Shown piece by piece: positions 33,717-45,600 of a stretch of 64,000 bases of DNA; the first letter of the stretch is position 1; each line of letters opens with the position of its first letter. The stretch is taken from the NCBI GenBank assembly GCA_025917655.1, contig CP084615.1, forward strand, positions 310,001 to 374,000, given 5' to 3'. The notes under the pieces were generated by a model. That model made no database searches. It saw only the letters and a program-made list of their open reading frames with translations, and was not told the origin of the DNA. Origin of the DNA: Chlorella sorokiniana. Taxonomy: Eukaryota > Chlorophyta > Trebouxiophyceae > Chlorellales > Chlorellaceae. The position numbers and the translations under genes are program-made.

Positions 33717-34619
33717 ATGGAGTCCTTGCCCTTGCTTACCGCCGCTCTAGATTCCGGTGGAGCGGCGCCCGATGACACTGGAGGCAAGAAAAAAGGTGCG
33801 GTGCCTTGCTGGGCACGCCTGGCCGCAGGTGGGGAGGGGGTGCGGCATCCCGCACATGTATTCCGTGCGAAACGCGGACCCCTGCATCGAACTCCTGCTC
33901 CCGCCGCGTTGCATTCCCTATCGTGATTCGGATCTTCGGCTCGCCGCAGCGGGCCCTTCCTCCACAGGCATTGTTGGGGTGTGCAGCCGCCCAGCCGCTC
34001 AGCCGCCCAGCCGTGCCAAACCGTGCCCCAGGGATGGCTCCCACTGCTTTCCCCATGATGCAGCGATTGACATCTTCTGCGGCATCTTTTTGGTTTCATC
34101 ATGTTCGTGTGGCTGTCATCCTGTGTACATGAGTATCTTGCCGGTGGCGGCTGCGGGCGGACCAGGCGGTCGAGGGCGGAGCGCCAGCTGGAGCTGCAGC
34201 GCGCGGCGTGGCCCAGGCCAGCCCAGGCCCAGGCCCCCGCAATGGCGGCTGCTGTTGCCCTTGCGGCAGCGGCACGCCGGCTGGAGGAGGGCAATGCGGT
34301 GTGGGCTGCGCCCTCCGCTCCGTCCACTCCGCCGCGCAGCGCCCGAGGCGCTGAGCCAGTCGTCATCGTGCAGCCAGACGGCGAGTTCGCGTTTGGGGAG
34401 CAGCTGTCCGACGACGGGGACGACAACGACCCGACATCACCGCACGCCTCAGAGGATGCAGCCACCGGCACGCCGCCAGGCACGCCGCCTGCCCCAGCCG
34501 ACAGCCGCCCAGCCGGCCATGCGACGCATCAGGCGGCAACCAGCTCGTGCAACGACGCCAGCAGTAGCTCCAGCAGCACGAGCGCATCCACGCTGACGCC
34601 ACTAGCAACGGCCGTGTGA
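33717..34619 (+). CDS. Small single-pass membrane protein, tandem copy 1
   Basis: Exon 1 (33717-33795) reads MESLPLLTAALDSGGAAPDD to a phase-1 GTGCGG donor. Exon 2 starts at 34064 after CCATGATGCAG and opens with IDIFCGIF, a hydrophobic segment. After a one-base slip at the T-run 34087-34091 it continues FIMFVWLSSCVHEYLAG, then a basic, helical stretch RSRAERQLELQRAA, then PVVIVQPDGEFAFGEQ and an acidic Ser/Thr/Pro tail ending TPLATAV. The summed exon length is one base short of a multiple of three, as expected if T5 should be T6. Copy 2 at 35498 has the same two-exon plan, the same intron phase and the same IVQPDG motif. I do not recognise the family. The topology suggests a short lumenal/outside N-terminus and a cytosolic tail, by the positive-inside rule. 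Confidence 0.6.
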
Positions 34620-35497
34620 GCTGTCCTGGCCCAGCTTTCAGCAGGCCTGGCAGCCATTTCTCGCTGGCGTGTGCCTCGATGTGGCAGCGCGGCAACACTG
34701 CGCAGTGTTGCCTGCACAGGCGGCGCCAGCAGCTGTCAGCCGCACACCACCCGCGGGCGCACTGGCGACCCCTGAACTTCATGAGCCGCATGACTGCTGC
34801 GGTGATGCAAAAAAAACGGCTCTTGTGACTTTCATCCGTGTACGCTATTGTCCATCTATTTTCCATGCCTGCATGCCGCGACATCTGTATCTGTATGTTG
34901 ACCCTGCTTTTGCATCTGTACTTTTGTTATACTGTTTTCCCTATCAAGTGCACTTCGACAAAACCATGCCGTGTGAATGCATGATGTGAGATTCCACCTG
35001 CAGTGTGGATGTGCCAACCGGTTGCCCAGAGGCCCACGCAGCATGAACCTCTTTACATGCACCCCCAAAAACATGAAACTATCCAAAGGAAGGTTCTAGA
35101 GCTCACTGCTGGCGCGAGGATGTGCCTGAACCCCGCTGGCACTCGGCACGCGTCCCCCGGCCGGGGGCTGGGACCAGCCGCATCTGCCGCTGAATCCACC
35201 CATCAAAGTTGGCTTCTCTGGTTTTCCTGGAGAATATACGCGTTTGTGAGTTAGGAGCATCATCGCGTGAGGAAAATCACTTTCTGAGAGTCAATGGCTC
35301 TGCGCGCACAGGGAGCTCTGGTACCAGGCTTCGTTGCCGCCGCTCTGCCTGCGGCTTCTGCTGGAATGGAAAGGCCAAGTGCCCCTTCGGGTCCTGGCAC
35401 CCTCGCAACGCTCCCCCTACTCATAACAACTGTGCCCATCCATTTCTGCAGCTAAGCGCGGCCGGACAGCCCCCTCACTCACACCGCGAACTCGGCC
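34620..35497. other. Spacer between the tandem paralogs
   Basis: About 880 bp, relatively AT-rich between 34810 and 35000. No exact TGTAA was found after copy 1. No coding sequence is recognised; it should contain the promoter of copy 2. Confidence 0.45.
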
Positions 35498-36264
35498 ATG
35501 GCGACCCTTATGCCCATAGTGGGCGCCTCGGGGATAAGTGAAGGAGGCAGTGCAACGGGAGGCCTTGGCAGAGGTGCGCTGTGCCCCTTTCCGACGTTTC
35601 TGCAGGGTGCTGAACCCCGGCAACTTGCGCAGCGTAGCGGAACCCACCACCCAGCAGCCCTTGGACATTGCACACCTCGTGTCGGCTCCGCGCCGCCCCA
35701 CCTGCGCCGCTGTTGCACGCCGCCGCTGCCGCCACTGGGAGCGCTCCTCGCCGGCAGCTGCCCTCTGCTGCCAGCAGGCTCGCGCTTGCGGACCAGCATC
35801 AGAAGCTGCATTTCCTCCCCCATCCCTTCATACACCCTCTTTCACCCGATGCAGTGACCTATGTCGTTGGGATATGCCTAATGACGGTCGTGGCGATCTG
35901 CCTGGTGCTGCTGTCCTTCGTGCTGCGGCGGCGGTATCGCCAGCGCACCGCCATGCTTGCGGCCCAGCAGCAAGAGCAGCTGGCGGCCTTGGCGGCACGA
36001 GACGCGGCGGCCATGGAGGCGGCAGCACGGGTAGCGCAGCGCAGCGGCGTCGTCCCCGTCATCATCGTGCAACCAGACGGCGACATCACTCTGGCTGAGA
36101 AGCACGCCGACACAACAAAGCAAGCTGCGGCAGCCTGCCGGCCTCAGCCGCGCTGGCTGGCACGCCGCACGGCCCGCCCGGCAGCCTGCCGCCGGCCTTC
36201 GTGTCGCCTCCGGCAGCACAGGGGGCCTCCTTTGGAGGCCCGTCATGCCGCGCTGGCTGTGTAA
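35498..36264 (+). CDS. Small single-pass membrane protein, tandem copy 2
   Basis: Exon 1 (35498-35573) reads MATLMPIVGASGISEGG to a phase-1 GTGCGC donor. Exon 2 (35855-36264, acceptor CCGATGCAG) encodes a clean membrane span VGICLMTVVAICLVLLSFVL followed by RRRYRQR. A long Ala/Gln/Glu amphipathic helix (QQQEQLAALAARDAAAMEA) leads to VPVIIVQPDGDITLAEK and a basic tail ending ALAV. Together the exons give 161 residues with an intact frame. The V-(I/V)-I-V-Q-P-D-G block and exon plan are shared with copy 1, while the spans and tails have diverged, so the duplication is old. TGTAA at 36523-36527 is the likely poly(A) signal. Function is unknown. Confidence 0.65.
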
Positions 36265-36689
36265 GCAACCCCATGTTCTCCCTGTCCCCACCACCTGCTG
36301 TTTCTCTCGCTGCCAGTGCCAGAGCCTGCGTGCTTGATGTGTGCAGGGCGCACGCCGCCCCAGTTTTCCCTGTAGTACTGCTAGCCCGACGAGCGCCCTC
36401 GCTCTCGCCCCCTCCCCGCCTGCATGACGCGGTGCGCATATATACTGTTCTCCAAGCATCCGCAGTTCCAGCGTGCCTCATCCCTCGCAGAGCAGCCAGC
36501 TGAAGCTGGTGCGGCTGCGCGCTGTAAGCTGCTTCGATTGCAAGGTGGGCACTCACGCGCACACGCAGTGCAAGGCAATGCAGGCAACGCGCCGGGTTGA
36601 ATGTGCGGGCAGCCTGCAAGAATTCCTCCTGCTGTCCCTGCCCTCGGATCCTCCCGTGTCGCTTCACAGCGCCACCTCGGCCGCGGGGC
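36265..36689. other. Convergent spacer between copy 2 and RTEL1
   Basis: 3' UTR of copy 2, with TGTAA at 36523-36527. I found no TTACA to serve the RTEL1 transcript here. No gene is seen. Confidence 0.45.
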
Positions 36690-39600
36690 TCAAGCAAAGA
36701 ACTTTTTGGTCAGCTGCGTTTTGCGCACGCCCCGCCCGCACACCGGGCACTTGAACTGCGCCAGCGCCTTGAGCCAGCAGGCGTAGCAAGCGGTGTGGCC
36801 GCAGGCGGCCTCGTGCGGCGCATCCATCGGCTTCTTGTGGCACACTGGGCAGGCTGGGCCGCGGGCGGGCAGGCCGCCCGGCCGCCCGGCGGCGCTGCTG
36901 CCGCTGCCGCCAAAGGCAGCCGCGGGCCGCGGGCCCTGGCCCGCCGTTGCCTGCCCCGCAGCCCGCTGCGCGGCGGCGCTCTGCAGCGCTGCCTGCATGC
37001 CGCGAGGAGGCATGGCGGCTGGCGGCGGGTGCATGCCCCCCGCTGCAGCTGGTGCGACTGCAGGGCGGCGGCGGCGCCGGGTCGGGTGGGGGCCGCCGCC
37101 CGCGGGTGGCCATTCAGCTCCCCTGGCCGCCCTCCCGACACAAGCTGCTGCAGCTTCCGCTGAGGCTGCCCTCCCCTCAGCTGGCCGGCCTGCTGCTGCT
37201 GCAGCGGCGGCTGCGGCGGTTGCAACCGCTGCGCCTGCTGCTGCACGAGAGGCTGCCGCCGCGGCGGGATCCCCTGGCCTGCCGCCTGCCCCACCACGCT
37301 GTGGCCCGTCCAAGGCGTCGCCAGGCGCTGCTGCTGCTGCTGCTGCTGGCGCTGCTGCGGATGGCTCGCCGCCATGCCGGCCAGCCCTGGCGGCGCTTGC
37401 TGCCCCAGCGGGGTCGCTGTCGCCGCCGCCACAGCCGCAGCAGCGCTCGCCGCTGCAGGCGCCCGCGCCGCCCCTGCCTCTCGCAGTTTTTCGACTTGTG
37501 CCGCCGCCGCCGGGCGAGCAGCCTTGGGCAGGAAGCGGAGGAAAGCTTCCAGCAGGGTGGTGTGTGGGACCAGCAACGGCAGCGCCGCCGCCAACAGCGC
37601 TGCCACGTCCTTGGCGCGGCTGTAGCCTCTCAGCGCGCCGCGCACGCGGTCAAAGTCCTCCTGCACGGGAGATGAGGCAGGGGGAGGGTGGGAGCGGGCT
37701 GGACGGGCAGCGGGTGGCCAGGGGCAGCTGGTGAGAAGCTGGGCGGGGCCGAACGGGCGGCCAGTGCAGACCGGGTGTGAGGCAGGGCAGCCGCTGCGAC
37801 GTTGCGCCGGCGGCGCGAGCATTGCGGACGCAGCGTGCGCAGCGTGCATGCGCACGGGCCAGGCTGGCTGCGGGGCGGGCTGGCAGACGGGCCACACCTT
37901 GGGCAGCGAGGCCTTGAGCTGGTGCAGGAAGGAGGACACGGCCTCCTGCCGCTGCTCCGCCTTGCCCGCCTTGGCCCCAGCCCCAGCCTCCTCCCCAGCA
38001 GGGCCCCCTTTAAGCGGCTGCCCACCCTGCTCCGCCCCGTGCTGCTGCTGCTGCTGCTGCTGCTGCTCTGCAGGCTCGCCGCGGGGTTGCGGCCCCTGCT
38101 GCCGGCCTGGCGCCCCTTCGTCGCCCGCAGCCGCCGCCGCAGCGCGCTGCTCAGGCTCCACGCTTGCGCTGCGCGCCCGCTGGCGCTCCGCATGGCGCGC
38201 CACCAAGTGCGCCGGACCCACTATGTTGCTTGTTGGGCCGCCGCCCGCCGCCGCAAGGGGTTGCGGCCGCGGCGGGCAGGGCGGGCCGCTGCCGCCAACG
38301 CGGCACGCTCCCATGGCCGAGGCTCAAACAGCTTGCTGCTGGCGGTGGCCGCCGCCGCTGCCTGCTGTGGTTGCTGCGGTCCGGCGGCTCCCAGCTCTCC
38401 CAGCAGGCTGTGGGCCGCCGCCGCCGCCGCCGCCGTGGGGCCGCTGAGCTGGCGGGGAGGCGGGACCGCGCCGCCGCCGCCGCCGCTGCTGCCGCCGCCG
38501 CCAATGACAGCCATGAGCCGAGAAGCGCCGCCGGCGTCCCTGGCCCCTTGGCGTCCATCCCTCGCTGGCTGCTGCTGCGCCTGCTGCGCCTGCTGCTGCT
38601 GCACCTGCTGCGCAGTCCTCGCATCTGCCGCCGCCGCAGCCGCCACGGGGCAAACAGCTCGGTCATGCCAACCGCGTCAATCGCCGCTGGCACTTGCTGC
38701 AGCAGGGAGCGGCCGCCGCCGCTGCCCGCCAGGGGGCGCGGCGGCGCCGTCGCGCGCGCCTGGCGCCGCGGCCGCGGCCGCAAACGGCCCCGGCCTGGCA
38801 GAGCCTGGCATGGAGGTTTGCCCGCCGCCATCCACCAGCCCCTGCAAGAGCGCGAGGGAGCAGCCGCCCGACGGACTCTCTGTGAAAGCTGAGCATCGGA
38901 GATGTCGCAGCCAGCAGGCGCGGCTGCCTGGCAGTGGCGGAGCCTCGATGCAGCGGCTGTGCGGGAAAGAGCAGAAGCTGGCGAGTGACTGCCCCCTCTG
39001 CACAGCTCCGCCCGCCTTCTTTGCCCAAGGCAAGCACGCCTGCAGTGATGTGTGCTGCGGCCCTCACAAACGCCTCCGTTCAGGAGGGGGGGGGCGCCCG
39101 CTCCCCCTCCCTTCAACACACAAATCCATCTCCGCCCACGCCCCACCCACCCCACCAGCTGTCCATGCCGCTTTCCTGTCTCAACCCGGCCCAGCTGCCC
39201 GCACCCCACCCCAGTCAGCCCAGCGCTCACGGTGCTGGCCCCCGCCCCCGCCCTTCCTCCCACCACACACATACGCACACACACAGCCAGCGCTGTGCGC
39301 TGCCGCCTCACCGCTCTCGCCGCCGCCCCTTGCGCCTTGAAGAACTGCACCAGCGAGGCGTTGGCGGCGCCGTAGCTGGCATGCACGGTGACCAGGCCGC
39401 GCAGCCAGCAGGACAGCTGGCGCTGCACGTTCTGCAGGGGGCGGGAGGGGTGAGGGACCAGGGTGAGGGGGAGGCAGGTGGGTGGGGGCCCAGGTCTGCC
39501 CCCGATGCCCTGCTCGATGCTCCTGTGTGTTTTCTTCTTTTTCTTCTCCGTTGTCTTCTTCTTCTGCACGCTACACATGCAGGCAGCCCCCACACAGGCC

Positions 39601-42600
39601 TACACACACACAAGCACACAGACGCAAGAGCCCACCGGCGCCCTGAAGCGCTCGTCACAAAGGATGATGGCGCCGTAGTCGCGGCGGTGGCGGATCACGC
39701 GCCCCACTGCCTGCGCACCAGGGCGAGAAGGCGTGCGTGTGTGTGCTTGCGGGGGGCAACGGCAGGGCAGGCTGCGGCTCGCAGTTGTTCCCCAATGGGC
39801 TGCCTGGGACGCGGCAGGCGAGCGTTGCACTGGCCGGTGGCCAAGCCCCGGCATCGCCAGGGCACACAAACAGGGGGCAGCAAGAGCAAGGGTGGAACAA
39901 GCGCTCGCCTGGTTCACCGCCCGCAGAGCGTTCTGGGAGTACCATTGGTCGCCCGACAGCCCGGCGGCGGCGCCGCCGCTGCCGCCGCCGCCGGCGGGCG
40001 CGCTTGCGCGGCGCCGCCCGCGCCTCGTCCAGCGTCTGCTGCTTCAGCCGCACCTGCGGGGAGGATGGGGGTGTGGGGGAGTGTATTGGTAAGTGTGGCT
40101 GGTCAGCTGGGGTGGAATGGTGTGGTAGGGGAGGGGGAGGGGCTTGTGCGTGTGTTGGGGGATGAGGGGGAAGGGGGTGCGCAGATGCTTGCGGGGGTGC
40201 GCGCAGCAGGGGGAAGGAGGGTGCGCTGCCACGAGCTGCACATCAAGCGGAGCGATAGATCTGCCGGGGAAGCGGCGGAAGCTGGGTGGCTGCCTGCAGG
40301 AAGCTCCCGCCTGCCAGGGCTGCCAAGGCCCACCCCTGACCCCGTCCCCGGCTGCTTGCCCAGGTACAAACCCCTTGCCTCACTTTTGGATCAGTCTTCA
40401 TGGCATAGGGTATGCCGGTCAGCACCACCGCCCGCCCTGCCGAATCGCTGAAATCAGCCCCTCGCTCGCCTTGCCCCTGCGATGCACACGGGTTCAGGGG
40501 CGCGTGGCACGACGGTCAGCAGTGGCGGCCCCGGCAGGCGCAAACGCCTCCCCACGGCGCGGAGAGCTGCTGCGCCTCGGCCTGCCAGCTGCAGGCAGCA
40601 CACCGCAGCCCCGCTCTGTGCAGCCGCGAAGGACAGCCCCCTTCCCAGTTGCGCTCTTCGGCTGCCCGCCAGCTGCCCGTCAGCTGCCCGCTCACCGCGT
40701 GACGGCGAAGAAGACGGCGCCGTTGTAGGCAGGGTTGGCCAGCTTGGCGCGGAAGTCCTCGGCGGCGGCGTTGAAGGCGGCAGACTCGCGCGGCTCCACC
40801 ACCGGCTGCTTGCTCCTGGCGGCAGGCGGCGGGGGGGGGGGGGGATCGATTATGCGTCAGTGCGTGAATGTGGGAGAGTGTACGTGTTGTGAGCGGATAA
40901 GCGTGTCAGTATGATGGGGTGTGATTGGGTGGGTGGGTGCGGTGGTGAGGGGGCCTGCAAGGCAGGTTTGAAAGCCGCGCGGAGGCCAGGGCAGTGGGCT
41001 GGCGCATGCAGGCCAGCTCGCAAGGTGCGCCCGGCGGGCAGCACGCAGGCAGGCTAGCCTGCACGCAGACCTGCAAGCAGGTGCAGGTGAAGCGCGCTGC
41101 CGCCGCATGCGGGTCGGTGTGGCGGCAGGCTCACCGTGCGATGCGCTCCCAGATGGAGGGGCCGCCCATGGTGGGGGCTGCTTCCAGCTGGCCATGCAAT
41201 TCTGGGGTTCGGGGGGCAGTGAGCGCATGTGAGTGTGTGCACAAACAGGTGGGTGGGGGTTGCTGGATTGGATGAGTAGCTGAGCACGGCGGGAGGCCAA
41301 CCCGGAGTCCCCAGGTTGACTGCCCCCCCGAGCCAGCCAGCCAGGCTGCCTGAGGCGCGGGAGCAGCTGCACAAGCAGCCTGGGGGTCGGGTGATCATCC
41401 CCTGCCAGCCCTCTCCCCTCCCCTTCCACCACCACCACCACCACTACCACCACCGCACATCAATAAAAAGCAACATAAAAGACCCGAGGTCGCACCGCTC
41501 ACCAACCCACCTGCAGCAGGGCATATGAAGGGAAGAAGACCAGCAGGCCGTCGGGAACGATGCGGCACAGGTTGACCAGCGTAGTGCCCAGGTCGCTCCT
41601 GGGGGGGGTAGTGCGAATATCCACGGTGAAATGCAAGGCGAGCATCGACGGGGCGAAGACCCGGAGCTGGAGCGGGGCGGGAGCAGGCAGCGTTGTCTTT
41701 TGTCGGCGCCAGCAACACGCTGCCGCGTAAAAGCGCCGCGCACACCCCAACCCACAGCTGGCAGGCAGCATCGCGCACAGTCACACACACACACAGCCCC
41801 TGAGGAACGCGCCGTATCCTCTCACTTGTAGGCGGCGTTGTCGCGGTTCTGGTAGCTGGAGTTGAGGGCGTGCCCCCGGGGCCGCTGGGCACCACGCCCA
41901 CCCACACCTGCTCCCGAGCGATGACGTGCGGGTTCTCCAGCCGCACGGGGAAGGGCAGCGCCAGCTCGTGCGCAAACGAGTCCAGGGGGAGAGGGTGCCG
42001 GAGGTGAGCAGGATGGAGCGCACCTGCGGGCGGCGGCGCGGGGCGGGGTGGGTGGCTGGTAATAGGCGGCAGTGTGTTCTAGTGTGTGTGTAGGTGGGTA
42101 GGTGGGTGGGTGTGCGTGTTGGGAGGAAGCATCTGCAAGCGCTGTGGCTGCAGTCTGACGGAGGCAAACCAGGGCAGCCGGTGCCGCGGCAGGCGCGGGC
42201 GCTCTCGCCTGCATGTCGGTGATCTGCTGCATGGACAGCCCAGGCGAGAAGCACCAATAGGAGAGGGTGGGGGTGAGGCGCCCGTTCTGCTCGGAGGGGA
42301 AGCGGAGCGGGCACCCGACAGGGTGGTGGTGGTCAGGGGTCGGGGCTGGGGCAGGAGGGAGGACAAAGGAGGAGGAGGGGCCGCTCCAGAACCCAAGCAG
42401 GCAGCGCTGTGCCGCTCCGCACACGGCATGCACGCACTGGCCAGGCCGACAGCTGGGCTCAGCCGTGAGGCCAGCAACGCCGCTCCACCTTGTTTTTCTG
42501 CAGGTGGACGTGCACGCGGTAGGCAGCGTGCGACTTGGGCAGCTCCTGCGCCGCCAGCTGCAGCAGCGCGGGCCGCGGCGGCGGCCACTGCCCGCCCGTG

Positions 42601-45600
42601 GCGGGGCGGCGGCGCCGCCGCCGCCGCCTCGGGCTCCAGCGCTGCGGTGCCCACAAAGGCCAGGCGCAGGGCCTCCCCACTTGATGCAGCGCGTATGTGT
42701 TGCTGCGGCTGCCCGTCCTGCAACCAGGACCAGGAAACGGAGTCCAGCGCGTGCATGCCGAGGCTGGAAAGCGTGTCGCAGCAGCCAGTACCCCTGCTGG
42801 CAGACAGGCGAGCAGAGAGCGGCAGCGCAGCCGGCGGTAGGCGCCAAGCCGCCCGCACCACAGGAGCAAAGTCAACTGAACCACGGCGAAGGCAAAAGGG
42901 TGCACCAGCAGCGCACCTGCGTCCCGCCTCCACCGCCTCATCCGTCAGCACCTCCATTGCTGTGTCCAGGCAGCCGTGCAGTACGCGCCAGCTGGCGCCG
43001 GTGATGCCGCAGCGGCCCAGCAGCTCAAACAGGAAGGCGCCGGGCCGCGTGAGCCCGTTTTCTGCACACGGGAGGTGTGGCGGCAGGGCGGCGGCGCTGC
43101 AACACATGTATCCAGGGAATGGGCACACACATCACAGGAGCCAAGCACCGCAGCAGCCGTCTGCACGTCGTGGCCTGTGCCGCCAGGTAGGCCTGCCGCC
43201 TGCGCAGCGGCAGCAGGCTCCCCTCCCCAGCCGCCGCCGTGCCGCACCGGGGTGAGGGTTGAGCGCCGCGATTTCCTGCTCCAGGCGGCACAGCACGGCG
43301 CGGCCCCGCTGCAGGTCGGCCGCCACGCTGGCCAGGCTCACGTTGCGGTCTGCCAAAGGGGGCGGCAACGAAGAAAGCTGGGGGAAACGGGGGCTTGTGC
43401 GCATGGAAGGCCTTCTGGGGCCCCCGGCATGTTCCGCCCGCGGGGGCCTGGCGCAAGGCAGCAGCCTGGAGAGTGTTGCCAGGCCCATGCTACTTGCCTA
43501 CAACAGAACCCATCAACCGACCCTCCCCTTGACATCATGACCCACCCGCCCCGCCCAACCACTCACTCGACACACCCTACACCCCAACCATCCACCCAAT
43601 CACCCACCCTGGCCCCCAGCTCGTTGAAAACGTTGACCGGCGCGTCGCCCTTGTTGGCAGCCACCTCCGCCGCCGTGCCCAGCTCCTCGATTGCCGCCGC
43701 CAGCGCCGACGCCGGCAGGTCGAACGACATGGAGTCGGAGCACACTTGCTGCGGTGGTGGGGGTGGTGGGTGGGGGGGGGGGAAGGTGCAGTGTGGTGGT
43801 GATGGTAGTGGTAGGTGTGTGGTGGTGGTGTGTGGGTGTGGGTGTGTGGGGGGGGACGCAGTGGTGGAGGTGGCGGTGGCGGTGTGTCCGCCCTCCCCCA
43901 CTTGAGCTACCCACCCACTCCACCCACACACCTTCCTGTACCCCACCCCTCCTCCACCCCCATCACCCCACCCCCACCCCGCCCCACCCCACCCCTCCTC
44001 AACCTCCATCACCCACCCCCACCACCCCACACACACACCTCCACGTTGTGTGCCTCGTCAAAGATGAGAACGGCGTCCTTCCAGGCGATGCCCAGCCCCC
44101 CGCGTCTTGGCGTCCAGCAGGTAGTTGTAGGGCATGAAGACGATGTCGGCGGTGGCAGCCAGCTCGCTGCGAGGGAGCGGGGGGAGGGGGAGGAGTTGGT
44201 GGGGGGCAGTGGCAGCATCGCTGTGGCGTAGGTAGGTGGGTGGGCGGGATGTGTGCGGAGTGCATGGGGGTTCCAGAGGTGGTGGATGGTGGGGAGGCAC
44301 CGCCGCGGCTGGGTTTGCATTGCCCTCCCCTGCAGCTGCCGATGGGCCCGTCCCATCCTAGCCAACGATGGTGACAGCCCCAGCCCCGCATGCGCACCCA
44401 GCCACCACACCAGCACACACGCAAGCACGACCGCCATCCCCACATGACTACAGGCGCAGCCACCACCACCGCCACCCCCACACGACCACAGGCGCACGCC
44501 CCTCCCAATAACCCCCACTCCCACACGGCCACAGGCGCACGCGCCCCCTAGCCACCCCCATCCCCCCGCGCAAGGCAGTAGGGGCAGGCGGTGCGCCCCC
44601 TCCCCCACCCCCACCCCCTCACCGCGCAAGGTAGCAGGGGCAGGCGACGCGCCCCCCTCCCCCGGCCACCCCCCACCCCCTTCACCGCGCAAGGTAGCAG
44701 GGGCAGGCGACGCGCCCCCCTCCCCCGGCCACCCCCACCCCCTTCACCGCGCAAGGTAGCAGGGGCAGGCGACGCGCCCCCTCCCCCGGCCACCCCCACC
44801 CCCTCACCGCGCCAGGTAGTAGGGGCAGGCGGTGCGCGCCTCCCGATGCGCCCCAGGTCCTCGATGTCCAGCACCTCGGCGTTGGCGTCGGGGTTTGCGC
44901 GCACAAAGCGCTCCACGCCGTTGTACCTGGCGGGAACAGGCGCGGTGCGCGGTTGGCACGGGCAGCGGCAGCGCGTTTTTTGGGGGGGTGAAGGCACGGA
45001 TGCATGGCAGCGCAGTGACGGGTGATGGCTGCTGCTGCAGAGGACGGACGCACGGCAGGCTGGCCACGGCCGGACGGGGTCGGTGGTGGGCGGGCGGCGC
45101 GCGCACCACTTGCAGGCGCGCTTTGAGACGAGGGCGCGGCAGGCCTGGTTGGCCCCCGCCGCCATGGTGGAGACGACGGGGTGCAGGCAGCCGTGCTGGC
45201 GCGAGGCCACCGTGGCGGATCGGGGCCTGGACAGGGGGTGGGGGAGGGAGCGGTGGGAACGTAGCCCAGAGCGGTGGACGCACCGCTGTGCGAGCTGGGG
45301 GCCGCACGGCCATGGGCGGGGGCGGCAGCGCGGGGCAACAAGTGGGGCTCTTGGCGGAGGCAGCCAGCCACCAGCTGCTGGCGGCGCGGGACGTGCTGGA
45401 GGTTCAAGCCCTCCGCGGCTGCCTTGCCCTATATCTGTGTCCAAACACAAACCGCTGTGTGCCACAATGCAACCCGCTGTGTGTGCCCAAACACGACCCA
45501 GACCAGCTGAGGCTGGCGCCGAGCTCACTTGTAGGAGCAGGCCTTGAGCTCCCGCATGACCTGCTGCAGCTGCGAGTGCGTGCGCGAGCTGTACACGATC

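Noticed and set aside
37802-39340. A 512-residue plus-strand open frame, and another at 38934-40451, opposite RTEL1
   Set aside because: They mirror the Gln/Ala-rich linker and helicase exons of RTEL1, and their composition (Cys/Arg/Pro/Leu runs) is that of reverse-complemented GCC/CAG repeats.
42086-43255. A 389-residue plus-strand open frame
   Set aside because: It crosses RTEL1 exons and introns on the other strand and shows no recognisable domain.
43745-44040. Telomere-like or CRISPR-like repeat array near the GT-rich intron
   Set aside because: Units are irregular GT/GGT and CCACCC tracts without a fixed repeat or spacer length, inside an RTEL1 intron.
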